The notes under the pieces were generated by a model. That model was given only the letters and a program-made list of their open reading frames with translations. It ran no database searches and was not told where the DNA came from. Positions 32,080 through 41,906 of a stretch of DNA of 64,000 nt are shown here, in pieces. How positions within the stretch are numbered: position 1 is the stretch's first letter; each line of letters starts with the position of its first letter. Position numbers and translations under genes: made by a program. Origin of the DNA: Rhizomonospora bruguierae (GTDB lineage: Bacteria > Actinomycetota > Actinomycetes > Mycobacteriales > Micromonosporaceae); contig NZ_BBQH01000020.1 in assembly GCF_018397995.1 (NCBI RefSeq), forward strand, positions 1 to 64,000, read 5' to 3'.

Positions 32080-33336
32080 TCATCGGTTACCGGTGGCCGC
32101 GGCCCTGCGGCGGGACAGCGCATCCACGCCGGCGTACGCGAGCAGCACGACGCCCGTGGTGCAGAACTTGACGCCGGAGCTGAAGTCCAGCAGGCCCATG
32201 CCGTTGTCGATGACCGCCACGACCGCGCCGCCGAGCACCGCGTCCCGGATCTTGCCCTTGCCGCCGAACAGGCTGGTACCGCCGATGACGGCCGCGCCCA
32301 CCGCGTACAGCAGGGTGTTGCTGCCGCCGGTGTTCGGGTCGACCGAGCCGCCCTTGCTGGCCAGCACGATGCCGCCGATGGACGCCAGGCTCGAGCCGAC
32401 GACGAACGCCGAGATGCGGATGCGGTCCACGTTGATGCCGGCGCGGCGGGCCGCCTCGGCGTTGCCGCCGACCGCGTACACGTGCCGGCCGTAGGTGGTC
32501 CGGGACAGCACGAACGTGCCGAGCACCAGCAGCAGTCCGACCAGCACGATGACGATGGGTGCGCCCTTCACCGAGGTGATGATCGTATTGATGCTGCGCT
32601 CGAGGTTGAGCACGTACATCGCGAACAGCAGCAGCCCGCCCAGCACCGCCACCCGGAACAGCACGACCGGTAGCGGTTCGGTGGTCAGCCCGCGCTTGGC
32701 CCGGTTGCCGTACCGCACGAGCTGCACGGCGGCGAAGCCGGCGATGGCCAACACGGTCAGCGCCCAGCCCAGCCACGGCGGCAGGTTGTTGTTCTCGATC
32801 GCCCGGATCACCGGGTCCGCGACGCTGACGTTGGTGCCGCCGCGGATCAGCAGCAGCAGGACGCCCTGGAAGCCCAGGAATGCCGCCAGCGTGACGACGA
32901 ACGACGGCACGCCCACCTTGGACACCAGGAAGCCCAGCACGAAGCCGATCACGACGCCGGTGAGGATCGCGGCCAGCACCGCGCCGTACCAGGGCCAGCC
33001 GTGGTACGTCAGCAGGACCGCCAGCACGGCGGCGCAGACGCCGCTGGTGAACCCCGCGGACAGGTCGATCTCGCCGAGCAGCAGCACGAAGATCAGCCCC
33101 ATCGCGATGATCGCGACCGGGGCGCCCTGGGTGAACAGGTTGGCGAAGTTGCGCGGGGTCAGGAACGCCGGCCGCACGATCGAGAAGAACGTGCACAGCA
33201 CCAGCAGGCCGATGATGGCCGGCAGGGGGCCGATGTCCCCGCCGCGCACGCGGCCGATGTAGTCCCGGACGTGGCCGCCGACCGTCGCCTGCGGCGCGGC
33301 GATCGGGGCCGGGTCCTTCTCGGCGAGGGCGGTCAT
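32080..33336 (-). CDS. Sugar ABC transporter permease (RbsC/XylH type)
   Basis: 418 residues with about ten membrane helices. Family signatures include the N-terminal GDIGPLPAIIGLLVLCTFFS, GEIDLSAGFTSGVCAAV, the coupling segment RTTYGRHVYAVGGNAEAARRAGI and GAAVIGGTSLFGGKGKI. These identify a ribose/xylose class (BPD_transp_2) permease. It overlaps the ATPase gene by 4 nt (ATGA). By likeness to XylH a pentose such as xylose is plausible, but the sugar is inferred. Confidence 0.9.
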   Translation of the reverse strand: MTALAEKDPAPIAAPQATVGGHVRDYIGRVRGGDIGPLPAIIGLLVLCTFFSIVRPAFLTPRNFANLFTQGAPVAIIAMGLIFVLLLGEIDLSAGFTSGVCAAVLAVLLTYHGWPWYGAVLAAILTGVVIGFVLGFLVSKVGVPSFVVTLAAFLGFQGVLLLLIRGGTNVSVADPVIRAIENNNLPPWLGWALTVLAIAGFAAVQLVRYGNRAKRGLTTEPLPVVLFRVAVLGGLLLFAMYVLNLERSINTIITSVKGAPIVIVLVGLLLVLGTFVLSRTTYGRHVYAVGGNAEAARRAGINVDRIRISAFVVGSSLASIGGIVLASKGGSVDPNTGGSNTLLYAVGAAVIGGTSLFGGKGKIRDAVLGGAVVAVIDNGMGLLDFSSGVKFCTTGVVLLAYAGVDALSRRRAAATGNR

Positions 33337-34139
33337 GCGTCGGCTCCCGGGGTGGTGAGGTCCGCGTACTCGGTGCCGTTCTCGTCGCGCAGGCCGAGCT
33401 GGCCGCTGCGCCCCGCCGTGATCAGCTCCACCACCTGCGCGTGGGTGATCTCGTTGGTCTTGACCTGCGCGGCCATCCGGCCCAGGTAGAGCGCGGCGAT
33501 CCGGTCCGAGACGGCGAACACGTCGTTCATGTTGTGCGAGATCAGGATGACCGCCAGCCCCCGGTCGGCGAGCCGGCGGACCAGTTCGAGGACCTGCGCG
33601 GTCTGCGCCACGCCGAGCGCCGCCGTGGGCTCGTCGAGGATGACCAGCTTGCTGTTCCACAGCACGGCCTTGGCGATCGCCACGGTCTGCCGCTGGCCGC
33701 CGGAGAGGCTGGACACGTGCTGGCGCAGCGACTTGACCGTACGCACCGACAGCCCGGCCAGGGTCTGCCCGGCCAGCTGCTCCATCGTGGCCTCGTCCAG
33801 GACCAGGCCGGAGCGCTTCTCCCGGCCCAGGAACATGTTCTGCACGATGTCGAGGTTGTCGCAGAGCGCGAGGTCCTGGTAGACGACCTCGATGCCCAGC
33901 GCCGACGCGTCCCGCGGGCTGTTGATCTGCACGGGCTGGCCCTCGAAGAAGAACTCGCCGGCGTCGGTGGCGTAGATCCCGCTGATGCACTTGACGAGCG
34001 TGGACTTGCCGGCGCCGTTGTCGCCGACGAGCGCGGTCACCTCGCCCGGGTAGGCGGACAGGGCGACGTCGCGCAGAACCTGGACCGGGCCGAAGCTCTT
34101 GTCGATCCCGCGCAGTTCCAACAGGGGTGTCGCGGACAC
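33333..34139 (-). CDS. Sugar ABC transporter ATP-binding protein, single cassette
   Basis: 268 residues with one cassette: Walker A GDNGAGKSTLVK, Q-loop VVYQDLALCDNLDI, signature SSLSGGQRQTVAIAKA and Walker B LVILDEPTAALGV, then H-loop ISHNM. Unlike classical RbsA/XylG (about 500 residues, two fused cassettes), this is a single cassette, so a homodimer must power the transporter. GTG 34139 is preceded by AAGGAGAG. The stop overlaps the permease ATG. The upstream in-frame 29 codons are an Ala/Gly/Pro-rich non-family stretch. Confidence 0.9.
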   Translation of the reverse strand: MSATPLLELRGIDKSFGPVQVLRDVALSAYPGEVTALVGDNGAGKSTLVKCISGIYATDAGEFFFEGQPVQINSPRDASALGIEVVYQDLALCDNLDIVQNMFLGREKRSGLVLDEATMEQLAGQTLAGLSVRTVKSLRQHVSSLSGGQRQTVAIAKAVLWNSKLVILDEPTAALGVAQTAQVLELVRRLADRGLAVILISHNMNDVFAVSDRIAALYLGRMAAQVKTNEITHAQVVELITAGRSGQLGLRDENGTEYADLTTPGADA

Positions 34140-34268
34140 GTCGGTGCTCTCCTTCGCTGGTGTCCTTCTCCCGGCGGCGGCTGGCGCGGTACCGGCGCCG
34201 GCACCGGGCCCGGCGCCGCCCGGCACGGTCGACGTGCCCGGGCGGCGCCGGATCGCAGGGTTACCGGG

Positions 34269-35369
34269 TCAGCTGATGCCGGCCGCGGTGCAGGCCGCCG
34301 CGTAGGCCGCGGTGCACAGCTCCTCCTTGGTGACGAAGCCGTCGGCCACCACGTCCTTGACGTTTTCCTTGGTGATGGCGACCGGGGTCAGCAGCACCGA
34401 CGGGACGTCACGGTTGCCGTCCGGGTCGTGCACCTTGCCGTCGACCTGCTTCGGCGTGCCCTTGGCCAGCGAGATCGCCAGCTCGGACGCCGCGTCCGCC
34501 TCCTTCTTGATCGCCTTGTAGACGGTCATGCACTGGTCGCCGGCGAGGATGTTCTGCAGGCCCTGCACGGTGGCGTCCTGGCCGGTCACCGGGACCCGGC
34601 CGTTCAGCTTGTTCTTCTTCAGCACCGAGATGACCGCGTTGCCGAGGCCGTCGTTGGCCGCCAGCACGCCGTCGATCTTGCCGCCGGTCTGGGTCAGCAT
34701 CTGCTCGAACAGCGTGCCCGCCTGGGCGTTGTCCCACTTCGGGACCCACTGGTCCGGGCCCTTCGTGAACTCGCCGGAGTCGTACTTGGGCTGCAGCACG
34801 CCGTCGTAGCCGTTCTTGAACAGGGTGGCGTTGTTGTCGGTCTGCGCGCCGTTCAGCTCGGCCACCGTCGGGGTCTTGACGCCCGCGTCGGTCAGGCACT
34901 TCACCAGGCCCTCGCCCTGCAGTTGGCCGACCGCCTCGTTGTCGAAGCTGACGTAGTACTGCGCGGAGCCACCCAGCGTGAGCCGGTCGTAGTCGATGGT
35001 GGCCACGCCCTGCGACTTGGCCTTGTCGAGCACGGTCTTGCCGGTGCCGGAGTCCAGGTTGGTGATCATCAGGACGGTCGCGCCGTTGGTGATCATCTGG
35101 TCGGCCAGGCGCTGGAACGCCTCCACGTCGCCCTGCGCGTTCTGGATCTCGTACTTGACGCCGGCGGCCTTGAATGCCTCCTCCAGGTACTTGCGGTCGG
35201 CGGTCTCCCAGCGGTCCGACGAGGCGCTGTCGGGGAGGATGACGCCGATCTTGGGCTCCTTGGCGTTGTCGCCGGAGCCGCTGCCGTCCGACCCGCTGTC
35301 GCCACAGGCGGCAAGCGTGCCCGTGACCAGCAGGCCGGCGGCGGCGAGGGCAAACATCCCTCTGCGCAT
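34269..35369 (-). CDS. Sugar ABC transporter substrate-binding lipoprotein (XylF-like)
   Basis: 366 residues. Lipobox LAAC (Cys22) follows a basic, hydrophobic signal, so the protein is a lipid-anchored extracytoplasmic receptor. It has the periplasmic-binding-protein fold: IGVILPDSASSDRWETADRKYL, MITNGATVLMITNLDSG, VATIDYDRLTLGG, GVLAANDGLGNAVISVL and VTGQDATVQGLQNIL. The residues resemble xylose-binding XylF (the DRLTLGG region), supporting a pentose substrate. AAGGATC precedes the ATG by 6 nt. It is first in the operon SBP-ATPase-permease-ROK. Confidence 0.9.
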   Translation of the reverse strand: MRRGMFALAAAGLLVTGTLAACGDSGSDGSGSGDNAKEPKIGVILPDSASSDRWETADRKYLEEAFKAAGVKYEIQNAQGDVEAFQRLADQMITNGATVLMITNLDSGTGKTVLDKAKSQGVATIDYDRLTLGGSAQYYVSFDNEAVGQLQGEGLVKCLTDAGVKTPTVAELNGAQTDNNATLFKNGYDGVLQPKYDSGEFTKGPDQWVPKWDNAQAGTLFEQMLTQTGGKIDGVLAANDGLGNAVISVLKKNKLNGRVPVTGQDATVQGLQNILAGDQCMTVYKAIKKEADAASELAISLAKGTPKQVDGKVHDPDGNRDVPSVLLTPVAITKENVKDVVADGFVTKEELCTAAYAAACTAAGIS

Positions 35370-35519
35370 TGCTGGATCCTTTCGGTGGGTGGGGTGGTGT
35401 GCTGTGCTGCCGGGGGCGGCGGCGGGTGGCGCTCGGGTTGCCTTGCTCTGGTCGCGCGGCCGCGATCCGTCGCTTCCGGGTGTGCCGGCCCGGGTGGCGC
35501 CGCTCGGGATCGAAGCGTT

Positions 35520-35538
35520 TTGTTGTGTCCGGCAACGT
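35520..35538 (-). promoter_or_regulatory. Operator-like palindrome B at the start of the sugar-transport promoter
   Basis: TTGTTGTGTCCGGCAACGT (+ strand). It overlaps the minus-strand -10 box TACGTT. It is nearly identical in sequence to site A in reverse complement (about 14-15 of 19 positions), which suggests one protein binds both, most simply the ROK regulator of the operon. Confidence 0.6.
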
Positions 35539-35563
35539 ATTCCGCGGGACCGATGCCCCGCAA
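35534..35563 (-). promoter_or_regulatory. Promoter of the sugar ABC transporter operon
   Basis: On the minus strand, TTGCGG (35563-35558), 18 nt, TACGTT (35539-35534). The predicted start near 35527 lies inside palindrome B, giving a leader of about 155 nt. The rest of the 35370-35732 gap holds nothing else that I recognise. Confidence 0.5.
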
Positions 35564-35582
35564 GACGCGCTCAGGCGCGAAT

Positions 35583-35601
35583 TTGTTGCCCGGCATAACA
35601 A
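35583..35601 (-). promoter_or_regulatory. Operator-like palindrome A upstream of the sugar-transport promoter
   Basis: TTGTTGCCCGGCATAACAA: TTGTT and AACAA are perfect inverted arms with a 9-nt centre. It lies 63 bp from palindrome B, close to six helical turns, so a looped or cooperative complex is possible. Confidence 0.6.
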
Positions 35602-35732
35602 TTCAGCAACGTAGCTCCCATCCCGTCCCCACCCCGCCGAGCTTGGAGTTGTGGCGCCTAGTTCGGCCGGATTCAGGGCGTTTTCGCCCAGCGCAAGTCC
35701 ACGATCGACGATCAGGAAGGGCGGGGTGGGGG

Positions 35733-36215
35733 TTAGCGGGCGGTGGCGATGGGGGCGACGGCGGCGGAAGTCAGCCGGATGAGATCCGCGGGCGCGACCT
35801 CCACCTGGAGCCCGCGGCGGCCGCCCGACACGTAGATCGTGGGCCACTCGTTCGCCGACGCGTCCAGGGCGCTGGGCAGGCGGGTGCGCTGGCCGAACGG
35901 GGAGATGCCGCCGGTGACGTAGCCGGTGGCCCGCTCGGCGGCGGCCGGCTCGGCCATGGCCGCGCGCTTGCCGCCGAGCGCGGTGGCCAGCGCCTTGAGG
36001 TTCAGGGTGGCGGCGACCGGGACGATGCCCACGCACAGCCGGCCGTCCACGGTGGCGACCAGGGTCTTGAACAGGCGGCCCGGGTGCACGCCGAGGGCCT
36101 CGGCGGCGGCCTCGCCGTACGACGCGGCGCGCGGGTCGACCCGGTAGGTGTGCGCGGTGAACGACACCTTCTGCTTGGTCAGCAGCGCGGTCGCCGGGGT
36201 GCCCTTGGATGCCAC
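35733..36215 (-). CDS. ybaK: YbaK/EbsC-type aminoacyl-tRNA deacylase
   Basis: 160 residues. The YbaK core is evident: GRLFKTLVATVDGRLCVGIVPVAATLNLKALA with the conserved lysine for tRNA deacylation, then GYVTGGISPFGQRTRLPSALD and IYVSGGRRGLQVEVAPADL. YbaK hydrolyses Cys-tRNA(Pro). The start is a GTG at 36215. The gene lies 6 nt after the THUMP-like methyltransferase on the same strand and is probably co-transcribed. Confidence 0.92.
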   Translation of the reverse strand: MASKGTPATALLTKQKVSFTAHTYRVDPRAASYGEAAAEALGVHPGRLFKTLVATVDGRLCVGIVPVAATLNLKALATALGGKRAAMAEPAAAERATGYVTGGISPFGQRTRLPSALDASANEWPTIYVSGGRRGLQVEVAPADLIRLTSAAVAPIATAR

Positions 36216-36221
36216 GGGACG

Positions 36222-37391
36222 TCAGGGTACCGGCGAGCCGATCAGCGCGACCGGAGCGCCGGCCACCCGGGTCAGCACGACGGAGGCGGCGGCGGGGCCG
36301 GACAGGCGCAGGTCGCGGCGCAGCCGCTGCACGTCCACCGCCGAGCCGCGCTTGAGGATCTCCACCCGGCCGACCCCGCGCTCGCGCAGGGCCGCGCGCA
36401 GTCGCTTCAGCGAGAAGGGCAGCCGCTCGGCGATCTCCAGGCAGCGGGCGTACGGGGTGGCCGCCGGTTCGTCGGTGTACACGTACGCGATGGACGGGTC
36501 GGCGAGGGTCCCGCCGATCGTCGCGGCGAACTCGGCCACCAGGTGGGACCGCACCACGGCCCCGTCGGGGTCGTGCAGGTACCGGCGCGGGGGTCCGACC
36601 GGCGCCCCGGCGGTGCCGCTGCCGGTCAGTTCGGCGCGGCCGAGCAGCGTGGCGCGGCGCGGTACCCGGGCGAGCGGGCCGCACCAGGCGGCGGCCTCCA
36701 CCACGTCCCCGTTGACGCTGACCCACTCCGCCTCGGCGCCGGCCGGGATCAGCGCGTGGTCGATGCCGGGCGCCAGTTTCAGCACCGTCCGGGGGACCCG
36801 GCGGGGCAGGTCGGCGACGAACGCCCAGGGTGGGGAGTACGCGGCCGGGTCGAAGACGCGGGTGGTGCCGGTGCGGCGGGCCGGGTCGCAGAAGACCGCG
36901 TCGGCGCCGGCCAGGTCGACCTCCGTGGCATCCGCGCACCGGACCGTGACCCGGTCCGCGAGGCCCAGTGCGGCCGCGTTGGCCGCCGCGACCGCGGCCG
37001 TGAGCGGGTCGGCCTCGACGGCGGTGACGGCGATGCCGGCGCGGGCGGCGGCGAGGGTGTCCGCGCCGATGCCGCAGCCGAGGTCCACCAGCGTGCCCAC
37101 GCCCGCCGCGGCCAGGCGGGCGGCGTGCCGGGCCGCGACCGGCCCCCGGGTGGCCTGTTCGAGGCCGGCGCGGGTGAAGAACATGCGCGCCGCGTCGGCG
37201 CCGAACTTGGCCCCGGCGCGGGACCGCAGCTCCACCTGGGTGAGGGCGGCGGCGCCCAGGTCCGCGGGTACCCCGCGGGCGCGCAGCGCCTGGGCGGCGG
37301 CGAGCGGGTCGCCCCGGCTCACGTGGGTGGCCGCGGCCAGGACCGGCTCGCCCTCCGGGGCGGCGAGCCGGGCGAACAGTTCGGGGCGCAC
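36222..37391 (-). CDS. Class I SAM methyltransferase with THUMP-like domain
   Basis: 389 residues. Motif I LVDLGCGIGADTLAAA, acidic motif VEADPLTAAVA, and a base-methyltransferase motif IV CDPARR. The C-terminal third (RLPFSLKRLRAALRERGVGRVEILKRGSAVDVQRLRRDL) is a THUMP-like RNA-binding domain. RNA methylation is likely; the substrate is unknown. Two in-frame GTGs compete; 37391 is chosen because TAGTGT (37404-37399 on the minus strand) ends 7 nt before it, a leaderless layout. It is divergent from groES, and its promoter lies 12 nt from the first CIRCE element. Confidence 0.85.
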   Translation of the reverse strand: MRPELFARLAAPEGEPVLAAATHVSRGDPLAAAQALRARGVPADLGAAALTQVELRSRAGAKFGADAARMFFTRAGLEQATRGPVAARHAARLAAAGVGTLVDLGCGIGADTLAAARAGIAVTAVEADPLTAAVAAANAAALGLADRVTVRCADATEVDLAGADAVFCDPARRTGTTRVFDPAAYSPPWAFVADLPRRVPRTVLKLAPGIDHALIPAGAEAEWVSVNGDVVEAAAWCGPLARVPRRATLLGRAELTGSGTAGAPVGPPRRYLHDPDGAVVRSHLVAEFAATIGGTLADPSIAYVYTDEPAATPYARCLEIAERLPFSLKRLRAALRERGVGRVEILKRGSAVDVQRLRRDLRLSGPAAASVVLTRVAGAPVALIGSPVP

Positions 37392-37398
37392 GACCACG

Positions 37399-37404
37399 AC
37401 ACTA
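37399..37404 (-). promoter_or_regulatory. -10 box of THUMP-like methyltransferase gene, leaderless arrangement
   Basis: On the minus strand TAGTGT ends 7 nt before the GTG at 37391. The hexamer is next to the CIRCE1 element at 37416, so HrcA binding could affect both directions. Confidence 0.4.
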
Positions 37405-37415
37405 GGGGATGACGG

Positions 37416-37488
37416 CTGGCACTCTCCTTGACGGAGTGCTAGCGGGCGGCATAACCTTCGGTTAGCACTCTCCCTTCGAGGGTGCCAG
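37416..37488 (+). promoter_or_regulatory. Two CIRCE elements and the groESL promoter
   Basis: CIRCE1 at 37416-37442 is CTGGCACTC-N9-GAGTGCTAG, and CIRCE2 at 37462-37488 is TTAGCACTC-N9-GGGTGCCAG. Both are close to the consensus TTAGCACTC-N9-GAGTGCTAA that HrcA binds. TTGACG (37428-37433) inside CIRCE1 and CATAAC (37450-37455) form a promoter, with its start near CIRCE2. HrcA repression of groESL in the absence of heat shock is established knowledge in this phylum. Confidence 0.92.
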
Positions 37489-37628
37489 CGTGTCCGGCGC
37501 TCGCCGGTGCGCTGAGCGCCAGGCGGACCGGCACCCGCGACGACGGCACCGCCCGGTGGCATGAGGCAGTGTGAATTCGCCGGGCGGCGCCCGGCGGGAC
37601 GAACCAAGTACCCCAGGAGGGTATGCCC

Positions 37629-37937
37629 GTGACTACCGCGACCAAGGTTGCGATCAAGCCGCTCGAGGACCGGATTCTGGTCCAGGCGAACGAGGCTGAG
37701 ACGACCACGGCGTCGGGCATCGTGATCCCCGACACCGCCAAGGAGAAGCCGCAGGAGGGCACCGTCCTCGCTGTCGGCCCCGGCCGGGTCGACGACCACG
37801 GCAACCGGATCCCGGTTGACGTCAAGGTCGGCGACACGGTCATCTACTCGAAGTACGGCGGCACCGAGGTCAAGTACGCCGGCGAGGAGTACCTGGTGCT
37901 CTCCGCCCGCGACGTCCTCGCGGTCATCGAGAAGTGA
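37629..37937 (+). CDS. groES: Co-chaperonin GroES
   Basis: 102 residues from GTG 37629; a start at ATG 37623 would give 104. GTG is preferred because AGGAGG (37615-37620) is 8 nt from it and only 2 nt from ATG 37623. The protein has [11 protein letters not shown], the mobile loop [11 protein letters not shown], and [32 protein letters not shown]. It caps GroEL. CIRCE control precedes it, and groEL1 follows 71 nt later. Confidence 0.96.
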   Translation: MTTATKVAIKPLEDRILVQANEAETTTASGIVIPDTAKEKPQEGTVLAVGPGRVDDHGNRIPVDVKVGDTVIYSKYGGTEVKYAGEEYLVLSARDVLAVIEK

Positions 37938-37953
37938 CCAACTGACAGTGCGC

Positions 37954-37989
37954 AACGCCCCGGACCCCATCGCGGGGCTCCGGGGCGTT
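37954..37989 (+). terminator. Strong hairpin between groES and groEL
   Basis: AACGCCCCGGA / TCCGGGGCGTT is an 11-bp perfect stem, with CCCC/GGGG extending it. There is no T tract. It stands between groES and groEL and could attenuate or process the message so that GroES exceeds GroEL. Confidence 0.6.
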
Positions 37990-38008
37990 GGTACGTGAAG
38001 GGACATAG

Positions 38009-39649
<1,641 letters not shown>

Positions 39650-39745
39650 CCCGCACCACGGCCCGCAGCACCACGGCCCGCAGCACCACAGCAGCACGAG
39701 GGCCCCGCACGAGAAGGGCCCACACACGAAGGACCGCACCACGAG

Positions 39746-39776
39746 GGGCCCGCGCCACGGCTGGCGCGGGCCCTTT
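39746..39776 (+). terminator. Rho-independent terminator after groEL
   Basis: GGGCCCGCGCC-N6-GGCGCGGGCCC, followed by TTT, about 95 nt after the groEL stop. The gap before it contains an imperfect direct repeat CACGGCCCGCAGCAC. Confidence 0.85.
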
Positions 39777-39834
39777 CGCGTCCAGGCGCAATCGTTGCGG
39801 ACGATTCCGCGCCCGGCGACGCAGACTGTGAGCC

Positions 39835-41343
39835 ATGCGGATGTGGGCGCGGGGCGCGCTGACGGGTATCGCGGCGGCCGCCGCGGCGCTGGGTGCGGCG
39901 GAGGCGGTCGCCGTGGCGACCGGACCCCGGTCGGCGCCGCTGGTCGCGGTCGGCGGAGTGGTGGTCGACCACGTGCCGGAGCCGGTCAAGAGCTTCGCGA
40001 TCGACCTGTTCGGCGTGCACGACAAGCAGGCCCTGATCGCCGGAACGGCGGTGCTGCTGGCCGCCTACGCCGCCGCCGTCGGCGTCCTCGCGGTGCGCCA
40101 CTTCTGGTCCGGGATGGCCGGGCTGGCCCTGTTCACGGCGATCGGCGTGCTGGCCGCGGCGAGCCGGCCCAACGCCGGACCGGCGGCGGCGCTGCCGTCG
40201 CTGGCGGGCGGGCTGGTCGCCGGCGCCGTGCTGGCGCTGGGGTACCTGGGCCCCCGCCCGGTGATCCGGGACGAACCCGGCCGGCGCCGGTTCCTCTGGC
40301 TGGTCGGCGGCACGCTGGCCGGGGCGGCGGTGGTCGGCTACGTGGGCCGGCAGCTGGCGGCCCGGCGGGAGGTGATCGCCGCCCGCGAAGGGATCCGGCT
40401 GCCCGCCCCGGTGAGCCCGGCCCCGGCGCCGCCGCCGGGCGCCGACCTCGGGATCCGGCAGCTCGCCCCCTACGCCACCTCGAACGCGACCTTCTACCGC
40501 ATCGACACGGCGCTCGTCGTGCCGCAGGTGCCGCCGGCGCGGTGGACGCTGCGGGTGCACGGACGGGTGCGCCACCCGTTCACGCTCACCTTCGACCAGC
40601 TCATGGCCCGGCCGATGGTGGAGCGCTGGGTGACGCTGGCGTGCGTGTCCAACGAGGTGGGTGGCGACCTGATCGGCAACGCGCGCTGGCTGGGTGTCCC
40701 GCTCGGGGAACTGCTCGACGAGGCCGACCCGCTGCCGGGCGCCGACCAGGTCGTCGGCCGCTCGGTGGACGGGTTCACCTGCGGCGCGCCGACCGCCCTG
40801 CTGCGGGACGGGCGGGACGCGCTGCTCGCGATCGGCATGAACGGGGAGCCGTTGCCGCTGGAGCATGGCTTCCCGGCCCGGATGGTGGTACCGGGGCTGT
40901 ACGGCTACGTCTCCGCGTGCAAGTGGGTGACGGAGCTGGAGCTGACCAGCTTCGCCGACTTCGACGCGTACTGGGTGCCGCGCGGCTGGTCCGCCCAGGC
41001 GCCGGTCAAGACCGGGTCCAGGATCGACACGCCGCGCCCGGGGGGCCCGGTGCGGGCCGGGCAGGTGATGGTCGCCGGGGTCGCGTGGGCCCAACACCGG
41101 GGGGTTTCCAGGGTGGAGGTCCGGGTGGACGGTGGACCGTGGAATGAGGCGCGACCGGCGGGCACCGTCTCGACCGACACGTGGCGGCAGTGGTCCTGGC
41201 GGTGGGAGGCCACCCCGGGCGAGCACCAACTCCAGGTGCGCGCGACCGACGGGACCGGCGAGGTCCAGACGGAGGCGCGGGCGGATCCGGCGCCCAACGG
41301 GGCCACCGGATGGCACACCGTGCGGGTGACGGTGACAGCATGA
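39835..41343 (+). CDS. Molybdopterin-dependent oxidoreductase, SUOX family, membrane-anchored
   Basis: 502 residues. Residues about 1-190 contain four to five hydrophobic helices (ALTGIAAAAAALGAAEAV, AVLLAAYAAAVGVLAV, GLALFTAIGVLAAAS). A sulfite-oxidase fold with the Moco-ligating cysteine in TLACVSNEVGG (about residue 269) follows, with FYRIDTALVVPQV, GGWSVDGFTCGAPT-like segments and the motif EHGFPARMVVPGLYGYVSACKWV. A C-terminal Ig-like Mo-oxidoreductase dimerisation domain ends the protein. Family enzymes oxidise sulfite, reduce methionine sulfoxide or repair other oxidised groups; this one is not sulfite oxidase by length or tail. Substrate unknown. Confidence 0.85.
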   Translation: MRMWARGALTGIAAAAAALGAAEAVAVATGPRSAPLVAVGGVVVDHVPEPVKSFAIDLFGVHDKQALIAGTAVLLAAYAAAVGVLAVRHFWSGMAGLALFTAIGVLAAASRPNAGPAAALPSLAGGLVAGAVLALGYLGPRPVIRDEPGRRRFLWLVGGTLAGAAVVGYVGRQLAARREVIAAREGIRLPAPVSPAPAPPPGADLGIRQLAPYATSNATFYRIDTALVVPQVPPARWTLRVHGRVRHPFTLTFDQLMARPMVERWVTLACVSNEVGGDLIGNARWLGVPLGELLDEADPLPGADQVVGRSVDGFTCGAPTALLRDGRDALLAIGMNGEPLPLEHGFPARMVVPGLYGYVSACKWVTELELTSFADFDAYWVPRGWSAQAPVKTGSRIDTPRPGGPVRAGQVMVAGVAWAQHRGVSRVEVRVDGGPWNEARPAGTVSTDTWRQWSWRWEATPGEHQLQVRATDGTGEVQTEARADPAPNGATGWHTVRVTVTA

Positions 41344-41397
41344 CGGCCGGCTCCGGAGGGGGAATCCGGAGCCGGCCTCGCTCTGCGTATGGGGGAT

Positions 41398-41784
41398 CTA
41401 CGCCGCTTCGGTGCGGCGCTGCGCGGGTACTGCCTTGTGCGGCTTGCCCAGGCGTGCCTCAAGCCGGGCCAGGTCGACCCGGTGCTGCCACCGGTCGGCC
41501 AGGTCCTCCCAGCCGATCGCCAGCAGCCGCAGCCGCTCTGCCTCGGAAAACCCGCCCCACACCCCATATGGTTCCCGTACCGAAAGGGCGTGCGCCGCGC
41601 ACTCCGAGCGGACCGGGCAGGCCCCGCAGACCGTCTTGGCCTTGGCCTCCCGCCGGTTCCGGGAGGAGCCGCGCTCCCCGTCGGGGTGGAAGAACTGGGC
41701 GCTGTCCCGCCCGCGGCACGCACCCAGGCGCTGCCAGTCCCACTTGTCCGAAATAGGGCCCGGCAGTCTCCGTACGTTTGACAT
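41398..41784 (-). CDS. WhiB-family iron-sulfur regulator, WhiB3/WhiD-like
   Basis: 128 residues. The four cluster cysteines are at 23, 53, 56 and 62 (GACRGRD, CGACPVRSEC), then the EPYGVWGG turn and a basic C-terminal helical tail. FFHPDGERG upstream of the second cysteine and the opening LPGP..DKWDWQ match WhiB3/WhiD most closely. The position beside groEL1 and DUF5319-guaB is that of M. tuberculosis whiB3. Members bind sigma factor region 4 and sense redox or NO. ATG 41784 has GGAGGG upstream. It is divergent from the LuxR gene across an AT-richer 260-bp gap. Confidence 0.92.
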   Translation of the reverse strand: MSNVRRLPGPISDKWDWQRLGACRGRDSAQFFHPDGERGSSRNRREAKAKTVCGACPVRSECAAHALSVREPYGVWGGFSEAERLRLLAIGWEDLADRWQHRVDLARLEARLGKPHKAVPAQRRTEAA

Positions 41785-41906
41785 TGAGCACCCTCCTCCC
41801 ACGCGGCGCACCGTGCTGTCGGGCAGTCGCGAGCCGCGCGGGACGCGTCGGTCCGACGTGCGCCCCTCCTGTTACCCCCGGGATCTCGTGCTCACACGTA
41901 CCGATT

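Noticed and set aside
33441-37412. Plus-strand open frame of 1323 codons
   Set aside because: It is antisense to the ATPase, substrate-binding protein, ybaK and methyltransferase genes, and crosses their promoter palindromes.
37954-37989. True terminator ending the groES transcript
   Set aside because: No T tract and groEL lacks its own CIRCE or promoter, so full termination would leave it unexpressed; kept as a partial or processing hairpin.
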